The notes under the pieces were generated by a model. That model made no database searches. It was not told where the DNA came from and saw only the letters and a list, made by a program, of their open reading frames with translations. From the NCBI RefSeq assembly GCF_007655135.1, contig NC_045132.1, positions 8,308,001 to 8,372,000 on the forward strand: 64,000 nt of DNA. The letters run 5' to 3'. Positions within the stretch are counted from its first letter, which is position 1. The number at the start of each line of letters is the position of its first letter. Source of the stretch: Punica granatum. Taxonomy: Eukaryota > Streptophyta > Magnoliopsida > Myrtales > Lythraceae. Position numbers and translations under genes: made by a program. Below, in pieces: positions 1 through 17,609 of this stretch.

Positions 1-1717
1 CGGTAAATCATAAATTGATCGTCGTGCCCTTGAGTCGAAAAAATGCATTTATGTGAAGAGAAAGCTGAGACTGTGTGATATGGACCGTCGAGGTCAGTAG
101 CTGATCTCAACCGATCCCCTCGACCCATCGGGGTCATGTGAACCCTAAAGAAGCTAGGAGACCGATCGCTTCGCCTAAAAGTAGTCCAGGGAAACCTCCT
201 AGGTTCCGACACAAGTCGCTTCAAATTAGGCTCGGACTTGAGTTAGGACATGCAAGTCGTTCCTAGATATCCATGCTATGCGTATCACCTGTCTCGATAA
301 TTTGTAAAAAATTGTGGGTTTTGAGAATGACATGATTACCGATTCATGGTTGATTAATACAATTTATGTGAATGGCCAATTAATGCAATTTATTTGAATG
401 TTGAGTGGATTAATTAGTCGAGTGGTTCATCCCATTTGCTACACGTGTAAAATTAATTGATTTAATGGATTTACCAAATGCTCTTGGTTTTTTGGGTTTT
501 AAATCGTCGGATCAATCATTAATGGACTGTCCAAACATAATTCTCATTCTTGATCCTTTTAATTATTCGAAAAAGACTCCTGACATAAGGACCGCGGTAG
601 GTTCCAAAGGGTCAATCTCATGAAGGCCGAGAGCTCTTTGGGCCCTCGCGGGCCCACGACGATCTCCGTTACACGAATCCATGCAACTTTCTCGTTATTG
701 ATGCGATAAAAGCGATTAATCATCAAATCGGCATTAGCACGGAAAACAAGATTACACGAAAATCGGGAAATGGGGTCTAATCGAGGAGGGGAGGCCGTTA
801 TTTGACATGAGATAGGCCAAGAGGTTCTAGGCCATAACTCCAGGCCGAGGGGCCTCATGGCCCGACTGCAGTCAAAAGCAATCTCCTCGTCCCGATTCGA
901 ATCGTATCCCGCATGCTCCGTCCATCAAACACGATATTAAGCAAATATACACAAGGCCGATACCGCTATGATAAATGAGGAATACACAAAAATACAAAAT
1001 ATAACCAAAACGGAGTCGAAGATAACACCACGGACCCGAATCGAGTGGGAGAGGTCTCGGCCACTCCCTCATGGGTATGGCCGAAACCTCCTCCAACCAA
1101 TTCGGGTCCAAGGTGGTTTCCTTGACCCCTTTCGCATACCACATACACATAAACACATAGATGACACGATATTAAGTGGGAATTGATAAAATGGTACTAG
1201 CACGGAAAATGAGACAAATTGAAAACAAGATAAACATGAAAATAAAGTCGGAGAAGGGGCCAAGAAGTCCGTTTTGGACTCGGGACGGATTGAGAAAGGG
1301 TTGGATCAAACCCTCTTGGGTTAGGCCGAGACCCCCCTTGACCTGACTCGAGTCCGAACGGACTCCACAACTTCAAGTTCCACCTTATCTCCCTATAAGT
1401 GCGATAATGTAAAAGTCATATCTTATCTAAGGGTTAAGAATGTTACCTATGCCTGGGGCGTGAGTGAAGTGGCTCGGTGACAAGGAAAAGGCACGGGGGC
1501 CGCGAGTGATGAAGGAACAGAGAAGGGGTCCTCGGCTAGAGGGGGAAGCTATAGGTTCGCTCGGGTGTTCAGGGGCCAAAAGACCTATAGAAGGAGAAAA
1601 GTCACAAGTGTGGGCACAACTTGTTATAGCCATGGAGTGTCAAAAACTCGCCATAGCTATAGAACCTCGTATTGAGTACCTTCAGGTGGCCCGATGATCA
1701 ATCGACCTTGGAAGTCT
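1..1717. repeat. LTR-retrotransposon-like repetitive DNA, decayed
   Basis: There is no credible gene here; all ORFs are short and share no recognisable domain. The first bases carry the motif CGGTAAATCATAAA, which recurs at 55800 near the right end of the large LTR-type sequence at 51198-55992, so this is probably a related gypsy LTR or untranslated region. Short motifs recur internally: TAGCACGGAAAA at about 732 and 1199, and CACGATATTAAG at about 929 and 1166. I could not place LTR ends, a primer-binding site or a gag/pol domain. Confidence 0.45.
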
Positions 1718-2215
1718 GCTGGAAGCCACCTACGATTACTCGAAAGCTTCTCATGAGGTGTAAATGGTTTCCGAAGATCGATCTGAAAAGTGCTCGATTG
1801 TCCTAGGAACCCCTGGGGTTGGTTGAGCATGACTTCAGGTATTAACCATTAGCCTAATGATCCAGCAGCTTTAGAGCCTTGCTGGAAGGGCCCTTTTTTT
1901 TCTACTCATGAAGTGTGGATTATTTTCGAAGAGCGATTTGAAAAGTGTTCCATGGTCCTGGGAACCCCTGAGGTCAGTTGATCTTGACTTCGGGTATTAA
2001 CCATTGGCCTGATAAGTCTACGGCATGGGAGCCTCGCTAGAAAGGCCCATTTTCTACTTAGGAGTCACTCGTGAAGGGTGGATCGTTTTTGGAAAGTGAT
2101 CCAATGAGTGCTCCATGGTCCTAGGAATCCTTGGGACTGGTCAGGCTTGACCTTGGGTGCTCATAATTCGCTTATTGAGTTGGCGACACGGGAGCCTCAC
2201 TAGAAGCCACCTGCT
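1718..2215. repeat. Three diverged ~160-bp tandem repeats
   Basis: Three successive imperfect copies (about 1722-1888, 1889-2045 and 2046-2215) share the ordered blocks 'CTCATGAAGTGTGGATT', 'GTGCTCCATGGTCCTAGGAA' (variants), a 'TTGACTTCGGGTATT' block and 'GGGAGCCTCGCTAGAA'. The array ends with 'GAAGCCACCTGCTATTACTC', which echoes its start near 1720. Indels and substitutions are common, so the array is old. Such minisatellites are frequent in untranslated regions and LTRs of plant gypsy elements, which fits the flanking sequence. Confidence 0.6.
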
Positions 2216-3790
2216 ATTACTCGAAAGTCCTTTGCATCAAGCAAATGATTTACGGAGCGTGCTCAGAGGGAATTCTCATCATTTTGGCACCGCAAGGGAT
2301 CTTCGGCGCCTAATATTGGATATCTTTTAATGGCTCGATTATTGTGCCCGAGAGTACGCATCATTCAGACTCTCCGGTTGTCTCCGGGATTTGAAGGGGA
2401 TTCCTGAGACTTCTTGCTTTGCTGTTACCCCGAGTTGTTAGTTTGACCCTGATGACCCGGCTATGAATAGTGACTTGGGGTTTGCCGGACCGCTTTTTGT
2501 TAGAGTTCTGGGGAAACCTAGTTACGGATCCTTTGATAGCCCTCAAGAGCCGGTAGACCAAAAGGAGGTACTAACGCTCAATCCATATCAGCTCTCCCTT
2601 CTTATCATCGTTATGTTCTTGGAGGATCTCCAGAGCCAGCATCCACTCCACCAACTCAGTCACATCAATGGCAGATTCTTGTCCAATCGGTGTGGACGAA
2701 CCACTAAGATGTCCTAACTCGAAAACGGGTTGGACTTCATTATCTATCCACCTTCCTGTGCAACCACTCTTCTAGCCTTACTCCCGGTGTACACCATTGG
2801 TTGTTTCTCCAAGTTGGGATTAGCAGCAGCACCATCAAAGCGAGCCACCTCCTTTGGTTCCTGAATCATGAGCTTCCTTGGAGCCATCGTCACTTCTAGT
2901 TACAGGATTGTGAAAAAGAGATGAGAGGTATAAAGTCTCCCACTGTGGTTGCCAAAAAATTTTACGCATCAAATTTTGAGTCCCCTCTGTCATACAAGAA
3001 ATAAATGCGACAAAATAGAATTTATATTAATGTTCATGTGTGTAAATATCTCTAATTGAAAACTTGTAAATAAAAATACAAGTAGATAGAAATTATCAAA
3101 TTCTCTTCCATGTGTAGCAGAGTCTAAATCGAGGGCTTGAGCAGCTTGATCCCGTCGAGGTATTGGTGGAACCACTGGAGCCTTCATGGCTTGAATACAA
3201 TGAATCCTTGGTGAAGTCTTCCGAGTCTTTGGTAAAGTCTTTCGAGTCTTTCGTTCAGTGGACTTTGAGAGAGAGTTGGAGTCTCGAGTTTTGCAGGGTT
3301 TCTCTAGGTCCTTCTACCTCCTTTTTTGTTGTTCGTTTCTGAGAGGGCTCCTCTATTTAGAGAATAGAGGGGAGAGACTGGTGATCAGAGTACTCTCACA
3401 TAACTGGTCGTTAGAGATAATTATCTGATTTATTTAAATAAAGATAATCATCTAGTATAAGATATTCTGAAATATTCCATAACTTCCCAAATTTTGTTTG
3501 TTACAAGTGTATCTGATAAGTAGCTGAAATTAATTTATTATTTCAAATAATAGCAAATATGTCAAGTCACGCTCTCTATCACGAGAATGGCCTAGGTAAC
3601 ACTTAACATTTACTAAATGAGAGAGCACTGCTCAGGAAATGCCTACTCCGAATAATATGCAGTTCGGTCCATTTACCCAAAAATGAACAAAAAAATGGAC
3701 CTGACTGCCAAACTTGCTGAGATTTACTTCTAAAGCCACAATCACTATCCTAACAGTTCAAATTTAATGGTGAAGATTAAGTCAGTCATA
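2216..3790. other. Intergenic DNA downstream of DDM1, repeat-derived
   Basis: There is no supported gene. On the minus strand a short frame opens at about 2892 (starting MAPRKLMIQEP) and stops after about 47 codons; it could be the decayed start of a retroelement polyprotein but has no recognisable domain. The sequence 3190-3260 contains three near-copies of 'GAGTCTTTGGTAAAGTCTTTC'. The last ~350 bp before 3792 are AT-rich and should hold the DDM1 3' UTR and polyadenylation region. Confidence 0.35.
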
Positions 3791-3791
3791 A

Positions 3792-9920
<6,129 letters not shown>

Positions 9921-10769
9921 CTGCAACCTTCAAGCGCAGAAATCGACTGAAACGGCCTAAAATCCACCAGGAACAGCACAAAAATCAGCGAACAAAGCAA
10001 GCAAATGTCACATTACTCCAAAAAATCGATCCTAGGGTTTCAAATCCGCAGGAGAAAACGAAGGAGAAACGAAACAGCCATCACCGCTGGGGAGAAGAAC
10101 TCACTCTGCGTCAACGGCTGGAGAGGAAGAGTTGCCCGAGCGGGAAAACGGAGACAGGAAAAGATGGAACCTTCGTGAGCGCACTGAGGAAATGAGACAA
10201 TGGAAAAGTGGCTTTTCCGTTTTATATAATTATTTTTTATTTATTTTATTGTTTATTTTTGGTGAACAGCGGAAGGGTTTTTGGGCGGGAAAGTTGATTT
10301 AGAACATTTGCCCCTGTAAGTGGCGCTTAATACGATGTGACCCCTCCCACCGCCGGCTGGAGATACAGTTTTTGTCTTATTACGTTCAACCGGTGCCCCT
10401 GTTTTTTTTTTTGAATTAATTGCACCATATAACTTAACGTTGATATTTATTCTTAGATTTATCTCATCTTTTATTTTTTCTATAAGATATCCCGACGATA
10501 ACGTGTTGATTTAACGTTTATCCCAAAGTAAACTTTCCGTCCAAAATTGACAAATATTGCTTACATGTGCTGGTATATGGGCCCCTCATTTGCCACGTTT
10601 CTCTCTTCCCGACCCATTCCCGGCCTTCCCGCACATTCCCAATTTTTTTCTATTTTCTTATAGCTTTCACTTTCCTCGTTCCTGCAATCTTTCACTTCCA
10701 ATCTCCCTCTTTGTTTGTTTTCCACTGAAAATTGAAAAGGGCTTTTACAATTAGGGTTTGGGTTCATAA
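9921..10769. other. DDM1 5' UTR and upstream region
   Basis: The segment 9921-10200 is mixed-composition DNA consistent with a transcribed leader. The region 10200-10769 is AT-rich upstream sequence with a poly-T run near 10403-10412 and pyrimidine-rich stretches at 10600-10720. No gene or second promoter pointing away from DDM1 could be supported. Confidence 0.4.
10221..10228 (-). promoter_or_regulatory. Candidate TATA box of DDM1
   Basis: On the minus strand this reads TTTATATAA/TATATAAA-like sequence, about 300 bp upstream of the DDM1 ATG. That places a start site near 10190 and gives a 5' UTR of about 270 nt. The position is plausible, but AT-rich DNA makes chance matches common. Confidence 0.35.
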
Positions 10770-10938
10770 AGGCTTGTTTGGTTTGCAAATGTGATTTTAA
10801 AATCACAACTTTAACCTAATTCTACCCACAACAAAACAAAATAACTCATACAAAGTCAAAAAGTGGACCCCATTTATACCACTCTTTTTCAAAATCTAAA
10901 TCTAATTTTAAAATCCTACTTTGAAACCAAACGCCGCA
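10770..10938. mobile_element. PIF/Harbinger-type MITE, copy 1 (169 bp)
   Basis: The ends are inverted: the left begins AGGCTTGTTTGGTTT and the right, read in reverse, TGCGGCGTTTGGTTTC. It is flanked on both sides by TAA (10767-10769 and 10939-10941), the 3-bp TWA target duplication expected of PIF/Harbinger elements. The interior includes 'ACAACAAAACAAAATAACTC' followed by a GTGGACCCCATTTATAC block, also found in the MITE at 47636 and, in diverged form, just inside the left end of the PIF element at 17442. There is no coding capacity, so it would need a transposase in trans. Confidence 0.75.
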
Positions 10939-10941
10939 TAA

Positions 10942-11439
10942 ATTATTTCATGATTGTGTTTGATTAGTGTGGTGTGGATGACGAATTTGGGAGTCGTTTT
11001 AGGTTATGGTTTTCCGATTTACATTAACTTGTTGAGTTGGAGGTCCACTAAGAGTTCGTGGCTTTTCACAGAGGAGGATAACTCAATGCTCCTCATCTGT
11101 AGCAACACAGAGCTGGTAGTCCCAAAGTGCATCAAAATGAAGGTTGGTGATTATGTTTGCTAGATTCTTCACTGTTAGGTGGACCAGAGTTTTGCATTTT
11201 GCTTTACTACGTTGGGAGCTGCTTCTTGTCTCTTTCTTTATTGCTTTGGAAGATGATAAAGTGCTTAAAAAACTGCTACTTGTGTGCAGGTGCTTGTCCC
11301 GATTTTGTGCCCTTCATTCATGTATTAAAATTGATAATAGAAGTTAAAAACTTGTTATTTCTGTGTTTTGCTTCATGAAGTAAACAATTGAATGAACTTT
11401 AATTGCATCATGTCACCAATTGAAACCATTGCTTAATGC
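10942..11439. other. Stretch between MITE and MULE, no gene recognised
   Basis: Short plus-strand frames (for example 10954-11163 and 11144-11378) overlap here but have no recognisable domain. The segment may include the 5' flank or terminal region of the adjoining MULE; I could not find a convincing Mutator terminal inverted repeat. Confidence 0.3.
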
Positions 11440-14400
11440 ATGACAGGGGCACCCAGTTTGGCTTAATTCTTCACCATGGATGGTTAATGCAATTTAAACC
11501 TCATGTGAGGTATTTAGGAGGTGTAACAACCGTAATAGCTAAAGAGAAAGATAACATGTCCTAGTTTCATTTGAAAGGAATGTTGGATGAGTTTAGTTAC
11601 AAAGAGTCGAGGAGGATGTGGTATTTACTCTCTGAGAATAGTTTGGAGACTGGTTTGAGAGAAATGAATACATATATAGAGGTGTGGGAGATGAATGAGC
11701 TTGGGATAAAGCATGAGATGATAGCGGTGTATGTAGAAGTTGATAGGAAAGATTATGATTATGATGATGATGCTAGTCATAATGTTGATGGTGTTGTTGC
11801 TAAGGATGGTGGTTTGGCTGTAGATGGTGGTGTTGTTATGGATAGTGTTGTGGCTGTGGATGGGGGTATTGCAATGGATAATGAGGATGAGGATGATACT
11901 AAGTATTGTCCACTTAAAAAAGAAGAAAGTGATGCCTCCTCAAGTGCTAATGATAAATATAATAGTGACAATGATAATGAAGAGTTTCTTCCCCGATCAT
12001 ATATTGAGAATTACCTAAGGGAACAGACAGACTCATATGCAGTTAGAACAAGAGAGGGCCAAATCACATCAAGGGGAGGAGAGTGATAAGCATGTTGAAT
12101 CTGATGATAATGAAGTCACCCCTTATAATAGTGCTAATGAGGGTGAATGTAGTAGAAACTTCAAAAAGGTTGAATGTCTTCAATCCTAAGTGTGATATGG
12201 CAAGTATCAAGTTTAAATCAAGATTGTGTTTTATAGATCCTAAAGTGTTTATACGTGCTTTGAAGAAGTCTGGAGAAAAAAAGGTAGAGGTCGTATGCAA
12301 GGCAAACTGTCCATGGATGATATATGCTGCCTGGACACAGAAGAATGGGGCTTTTCAAGTCAAAATATTGACTGACGTGCACTCATATAGTAGAGATCCA
12401 AAGGACAATCAATGAACATATGATTGGATAGAGGAACATTTCTTATAAAAGTTTTGACTGATATGAATTTGAAAGTTATGAATTTGATGAAGAAAATCAA
12501 TAATAAGTTTGAGATTATGGTTTTCAAATGGCACTTGTTATAGGGTTAGGGCACGTGCGAGAGAACTGCTTCTAGGGAGTATAAAGGATCACTATCACTT
12601 GTTGCCCTCTTATGTGGATGAGTTGAATATAATGTACAAGAACAACATATTTGATCTTATGCTTGAGAGAGGGATAGCTGATAAGCTTGTTAGATTCAAG
12701 AAAATGTATGTATGCTTTGATTCCTTGAAAAGGGGGTTTCTTGATGGGTGTAGACCAGTGATTAGTGTAGATGGTTGTTTTATGAAAAATGAATTTGGGA
12801 GGGGGCAAGTTTTAAGTTCTATTGGCAGAGATGAGAACAGTCAGATGTTTCCAATTGCATGGGTAGTCATTGAAGGAGAAACGAGGAGTCTTGGCGATGG
12901 TTTATATAGCATTTGAGGGAAGACTTGAGTATCATTGATGGACTTGGGTAGACTTTCATCTATGATCAATAAAAGGTAATATCTTTACTTTGACCTTCTT
13001 CTAAATGTTTTCCTAGTTATGAGGTTTGTTTGTTACTAATTGTGAAGTCATTATGATACTGTAGGCCTAGATAATGCAATAAGATTTCTCTTACCTAATA
13101 TAAAGCACAGAAATTGTGCTAGACACTTGTATACTAATTGGAAGAAAAGGCATAAAGGTCTTGCAATGAAGTCAACACCTTGTGGAGAGCTATCAAGAGC
13201 ACCACTGTCATAGGGTAATGAGAATACAGTGGCTAAGATGAGAGGTTTAGACTCGAAGGCAGCTAATCAGTGATGAAGTTCTGTCATACATTTATCAGTG
13301 AATGGGCCCAAGTGTGATGTCATTGACAACAACATCTGTGAGTGTTTTAATAACTCATCATGCTTGCTAAGTCTAAGCTTATTATAGATTTGTTGGAAGA
13401 TATTAGAATTACAATGATGTCGAGGATAGTAGAGAAGATGGATAAGTGCATGGCCTCAACTGATGAAATATGCCCTAGAATAAGAAAGGTGCTTGAAGAG
13501 AATAAGCTTAGCTCTAGGTTATATGATCCCACTATGGTAGAGAGTCAATTTTCGAGGTTGGCCACTTTGGAAACAGATTTGTTGTGACTTAAAAGGCCAG
13601 GCCAAGACTTGCACATGTAGGAAGTGGAACCTCACACGAATTCCATGCCCCCATGCTATTAGTTGTATCAACGGAATAAGGGAAACCCCTGAATAATATG
13701 TCAACGAGATACTCAAGGAGGAAAGGTACCTTCAAGCCTATGCACACACATTGAGGCCTTTGAATGGTCAGAATTTATGGTGCAAACCAAGAAGAAATCC
13801 TGTGTTCCCTCCCAAAGTGAAGAAACTACCAAGGAGGCCAAAGAAAAATAGAAAGAATGATGCAAGTGAACAACACCCAGCTGGTCAAAGACTTTCTAAG
13901 AAAGGAATGGAGATGAGTTGCAGCATTTGTCACCAATATGGTCACACCAAGAAGTCATGCAAAGATAAGGACAAGCAACCTCCTCAAGCAACTCTTGCAG
14001 TAAGGTTTTTTTTTAAAAAAAATTCCTTATGTTTTTAACTAACTTAGAGTCTTAAATAAGTAAAGTAAATACTTTATAATTGATACATGAATAGGCTGGA
14101 GAAGGAGACCATACTAATAATGCGAGTCAAGTGGACCAGAACATGAGTAGTCAAGTTATCATAGATCATAGCATGGTTTAGCAGACAGACTAGCCAGGGG
14201 CAACTAAGCTTTAACAGAATATGGTCAGTCTACTGGATATGGAGGCAAGACTAGCACAGAGCAGGGAAAGGTCATGTAGGCGTCAAGGTACAATCCTCTG
14301 TTTATTGAGGCAGACCAAAACTTTAGGTTGGGGCTTTTCCTTTTCTTGATAATCTCCCTTTTTCACGCAAATATGTCAGTATACACAGTGTCATTATATA

Positions 14401-14568
14401 TGCAAATTCAAAAAGAATCAACCAGTTTCATTCCAGCCAAATCCACATGGGGTGTCCAATGGATTCTCTTATTCATAGAGAAATGGCCCAAACTAACAAA
14501 GGGTTCGGTGTCCTACATGAAGAAAATGGAATGACTTATATTTATGTAAGTATAAACCTAAACACTAT
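11440..14568 (+). pseudogene. Mutator-like (MULE/mudrA-type) transposase, copy 1, degenerate
   Basis: This is a broken MULE transposase gene. In order, translated pieces show: an N-terminal domain with an ILHHGW...RYLGG block (about 11450-11520) typical of plant MULE proteins; an acidic region with a hydrophobic-Asp repeat (about 11770-11880); the MuDR DNA-binding domain with VVCKANCPWMIYAAW (about 12290-12340); the MULE catalytic domain with ISVDGCFMKNEFG and IGRDENSQMFPIAWVV (about 12760-12870); a SWIM-like zinc finger with IPCPHAISC (about 13640-13670); and a CCHC knuckle CSICHQYGHTKKSC (about 13920-13960). In-frame stops include TAG at 11556 and TGA after the DNA-binding region, and several single-base indels break the frame. 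The fragment 11691-14600 is repeated at 14601-17473. Confidence 0.8.
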
Positions 14569-14600
14569 CAGCCCGTTTGTTTTCAGAGTCGTGATTTAAG
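14569..14600 (+). mobile_element. 32-bp orphan left end of the PIF element at the duplication junction
   Basis: These bases are identical to the first 32 bp of the PIF/Harbinger element at 17442 (starting CAGCCCGTTTGTTTTCAG). They are then joined directly to MULE sequence matching 11691 onward (ATGAATGAGCTTGGGATAAA). No other PIF sequence follows. This marks the tandem-duplication breakpoint and shows that the PIF element was already in place when the duplication happened. The parental breakpoints share 'AGAT'. Confidence 0.8.
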
Positions 14601-17441
14601 ATGAATGAGCTTGGGATAAAGCATAGATGAACAAAAGTATAAAAGTTAAATGGTGGTCATAATGTTGATGGTGTTGTTGCTAAGGATGGTGGTTTGGCTG
14701 TAGATGGTGGTGTTGTTATGGATAGTGTTGTGGCTGTGGATGGGGGTATTGCAATGGATAATGAGGATGAGGATGATACTAAGTATTGTCCACTTAAAAA
14801 AGAAGAAAGTGATGCCTCCTCAAGTGCTAATGATAAATATAATAGTGACAATGATAATGAAGAGTTTCTTCCCGATCATATATTGAGAATTACCTAAGGG
14901 AACAGACAGACTCATATGCAGTTAGAACAAGAGAGGGCCAAATCACATCAAGGGGAGGAGAGTGATAAGCATGTTGAATCTGATGATAATGAAGTCACCC
15001 CTTATAATAGTGCTAATGAGGGTGAATGTAGTAGAAACTTCAAAAAGGTTGAATGTCTTCAATCCTAAGTGTGATATGGCAAGTATCAAGTTTAAATCAA
15101 GATTGTGTTTTATAGATCCTAAAGTGTTTATACGTGCTTTGAAGAAGTCTGGAGAAAAAAAGGTAGAGGTCGTATGCAAGGCAAACTGTCCATGGATGAT
15201 ATATGCTGCCTGGACACAGAAGAATGGGGCTTTTCAAGTCAAAATATTGACTGACGTGCACTCATATAGTAGAGATCCAAAGGACAATCAATGAACATAT
15301 GATTGGATAGAGGAACATTTCTTATAAAAGTTTTGACTGAATATGAATTTGAAAGTTATGAATTTGATGAAGAAAATCAATAATAAGTTTGAGATTATGG
15401 TTTCAAATGGCACTTGTTATAGGGTTAGGGCACGTGCGAGAGAACTGCTTCTAGGGAGTATAAAGGATCACTATCACTTGTTGCCCTCTTATGTGGATGA
15501 GTTGAATATAATGTACAAGAACAACATATTTGATCTTATGCTTGAGAGAGGGATAGCTGATAAGCTTGTTAGATTCAAGAAAATGTATGTATGCTTTGAT
15601 TCCTTGAAAAGGGGGTTTCTTGATGGGTGTAGACCAGTGATTAGTGTAGATGGTTGTTTTATGAAAAATGAATTTGGGAGGGGGCAAGTTTTAAGTTCTA
15701 TTGGCAGAGATGAGAACAGTCAGATGTTTCCAATTGCATGGGTAGTCATTGAAGGAGAAAACGAGGAGTCTTGGCGATGGTTTATATAGCATTTGAGGGA
15801 AGACTTGAGTATCATTGATGGACTTGGGTAGACTTTCATCTATGATCAATAAAAGGTAATATCTTTACTTTGACCTTCTTCTAAATGTTTTCCTAGTTAT
15901 GAGGTTTGTTTGTTACTAATTGTGAAGTCATTATGATACTGTAGGCCTAGATAATGCAATAAGATTTCTCTTACCTAATATAAAGCACAGAAATTGTGCT
16001 AGACACTTGTATACTAATTGGAAGAAAAGGCATAAAGGTCTTGCAATGAAGTCAACCTTGTGGAGAGCTATCAAGAGCACCACTGTCATAGGGTATGAGA
16101 ATACAGTGGCTAAGATGAGAGGTTTAGACTCGAAGGCAGCTAATCAGTGATGAAGTTCTGTCATACATTTATCAGTGAATGGGCCCAAGTGTGATGTCAT
16201 TGACAACAACATCTGTGAGTGTTTTAATAACTCATCATGCTTGCTAAGTCTAAGCTTATTATAGATTTGTTGGAAGATATTAGAATTACAATGATGTCGA
16301 GGATAGTAGAGAAGATGGATAAGTGCATGGCCTCAACTGATGAAATATGCCCTAGAATAAGAAAGGTGCTTGAAGAGAATAAGCTTAGCTCTAGGTTATA
16401 TGATCCCACTTATGGTAGAGAGTCAATTTTCGAGGTTGGCCACTTTGGAAACAGATTTGTAGTTGACTTAAAAGGCCAAGACTTGCACATGTAGGAAGTG
16501 GAACCTCACACGAATTCCATGCCCCCATGCTATTAGTTGTATCAACGGAATAAGGGAAACCCCTGAATAATATGTCAACGAGATACTCAAGGAGGAAAGG
16601 TACCTTCAAGCCTATGCACACACATTGAGGCCTTTGAATGGTCAGAATTTATGGTGCAAACCAAGAAGAAATCCTGTGTTCCCTCCCAAAGTGAAGAAAC
16701 TACCAAGGAGGCCAAAGAAAAATAGAAAGAATGATGCAAGTGAACAACACCCAGCTGGTCAAAGACTTTCTAAGAAAGGAATGGAGATGAGTTGCAGCAT
16801 TTGTCACCAATATGGTCACACCAAGAAGTCATGCAAAGATAAGGACAAGCAACCTCCTCAAGCAACTCTTGCAGTAAGGTTTTTTTTTAAAAAAAAATTC
16901 CTTATGTTTTTAACTAACTTAGAGTCTTAAATAAGTAAAGTAAATACTTTATAATTGATACATGAATAGGCTGGAGAAGGAGACCATACTAATAATGCGA
17001 GTCAAGTGGACCAGAACATGAGTAGTCAAGTTATCATAGATCATAGCATGGTTTAGCAGACAGACTAGACCAGGGGCAACTAAGCTTTAACAGAATATGG
17101 TCAGTCTACTGGATATGGAGGCAAGACTAGCACAGAGCAGGGAAAGGTCATGTAGGCGTCCAAGGTACAATCCTCTGTTTATTGAGGCAGACCAAAACTT
17201 TAGGTTGGTGCTTTTCCTTTTTTCTTGATAATCTCCCTTTTTCACGCAAATATGTCAGTATACACAGTGTCATTATATATGCAAATTCAAAAGAATCAAC
17301 CAGTTCAGCCAAATCCACATGGGGTGTCCAAAATGGATTCTCTTATTCATAGAGAAATGGCCCAAACTAACAAAGGGTTCGGTGTCCTACATGAAGAAAA
17401 TGGAATGACTTATATTTATGTAAGTATAACCTAAACACTAT
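14601..17441 (+). pseudogene. MULE transposase, copy 2 (tandem duplicate of 11691-14600)
   Basis: This is almost the same sequence as copy 1 at an offset of 2873-2880 bp. The first 24 bases match 11691-14. The next ~61 bases of copy 1 are then replaced by ~31 different bases, and alignment resumes at 14656/11776. The same DNA-binding, catalytic, SWIM and CCHC pieces are visible. Several reading-frame blocks broken in copy 1 are continuous here, for example NEESWRWFI near 15760 and YGRESIFEVGHFGNRFVVDL near 16410-16470. Stops remain (TGA after the DNA-binding domain at 15291, TAA in the SWIM segment), so it is still a pseudogene. The last exon-like block ends MTYIY followed by the donor-like GTAAGTATAA, just before the PIF insertion. 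Confidence 0.8.
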
Positions 17442-17609
17442 CAGCCCGTTTGTTTTCAGAGTCGTGATTTAAGATTTTAACTTTAACTTTAACTCAAAAC
17501 ACTACACAACAAAACACATATTTCAAAAGTCAAACTGGTGGGCCCCATATATTATTAAACATACAATCCCATTATAATTAATTATCTATACCTTCCATTC
17601 ATTTCAATA

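Noticed and set aside
11777..11971. Minus-strand frame in both MULE copies (identical 64-aa proteins)
   Set aside because: It is antisense to the acidic repeat of the transposase; its identity in the two copies only reflects the tandem duplication.
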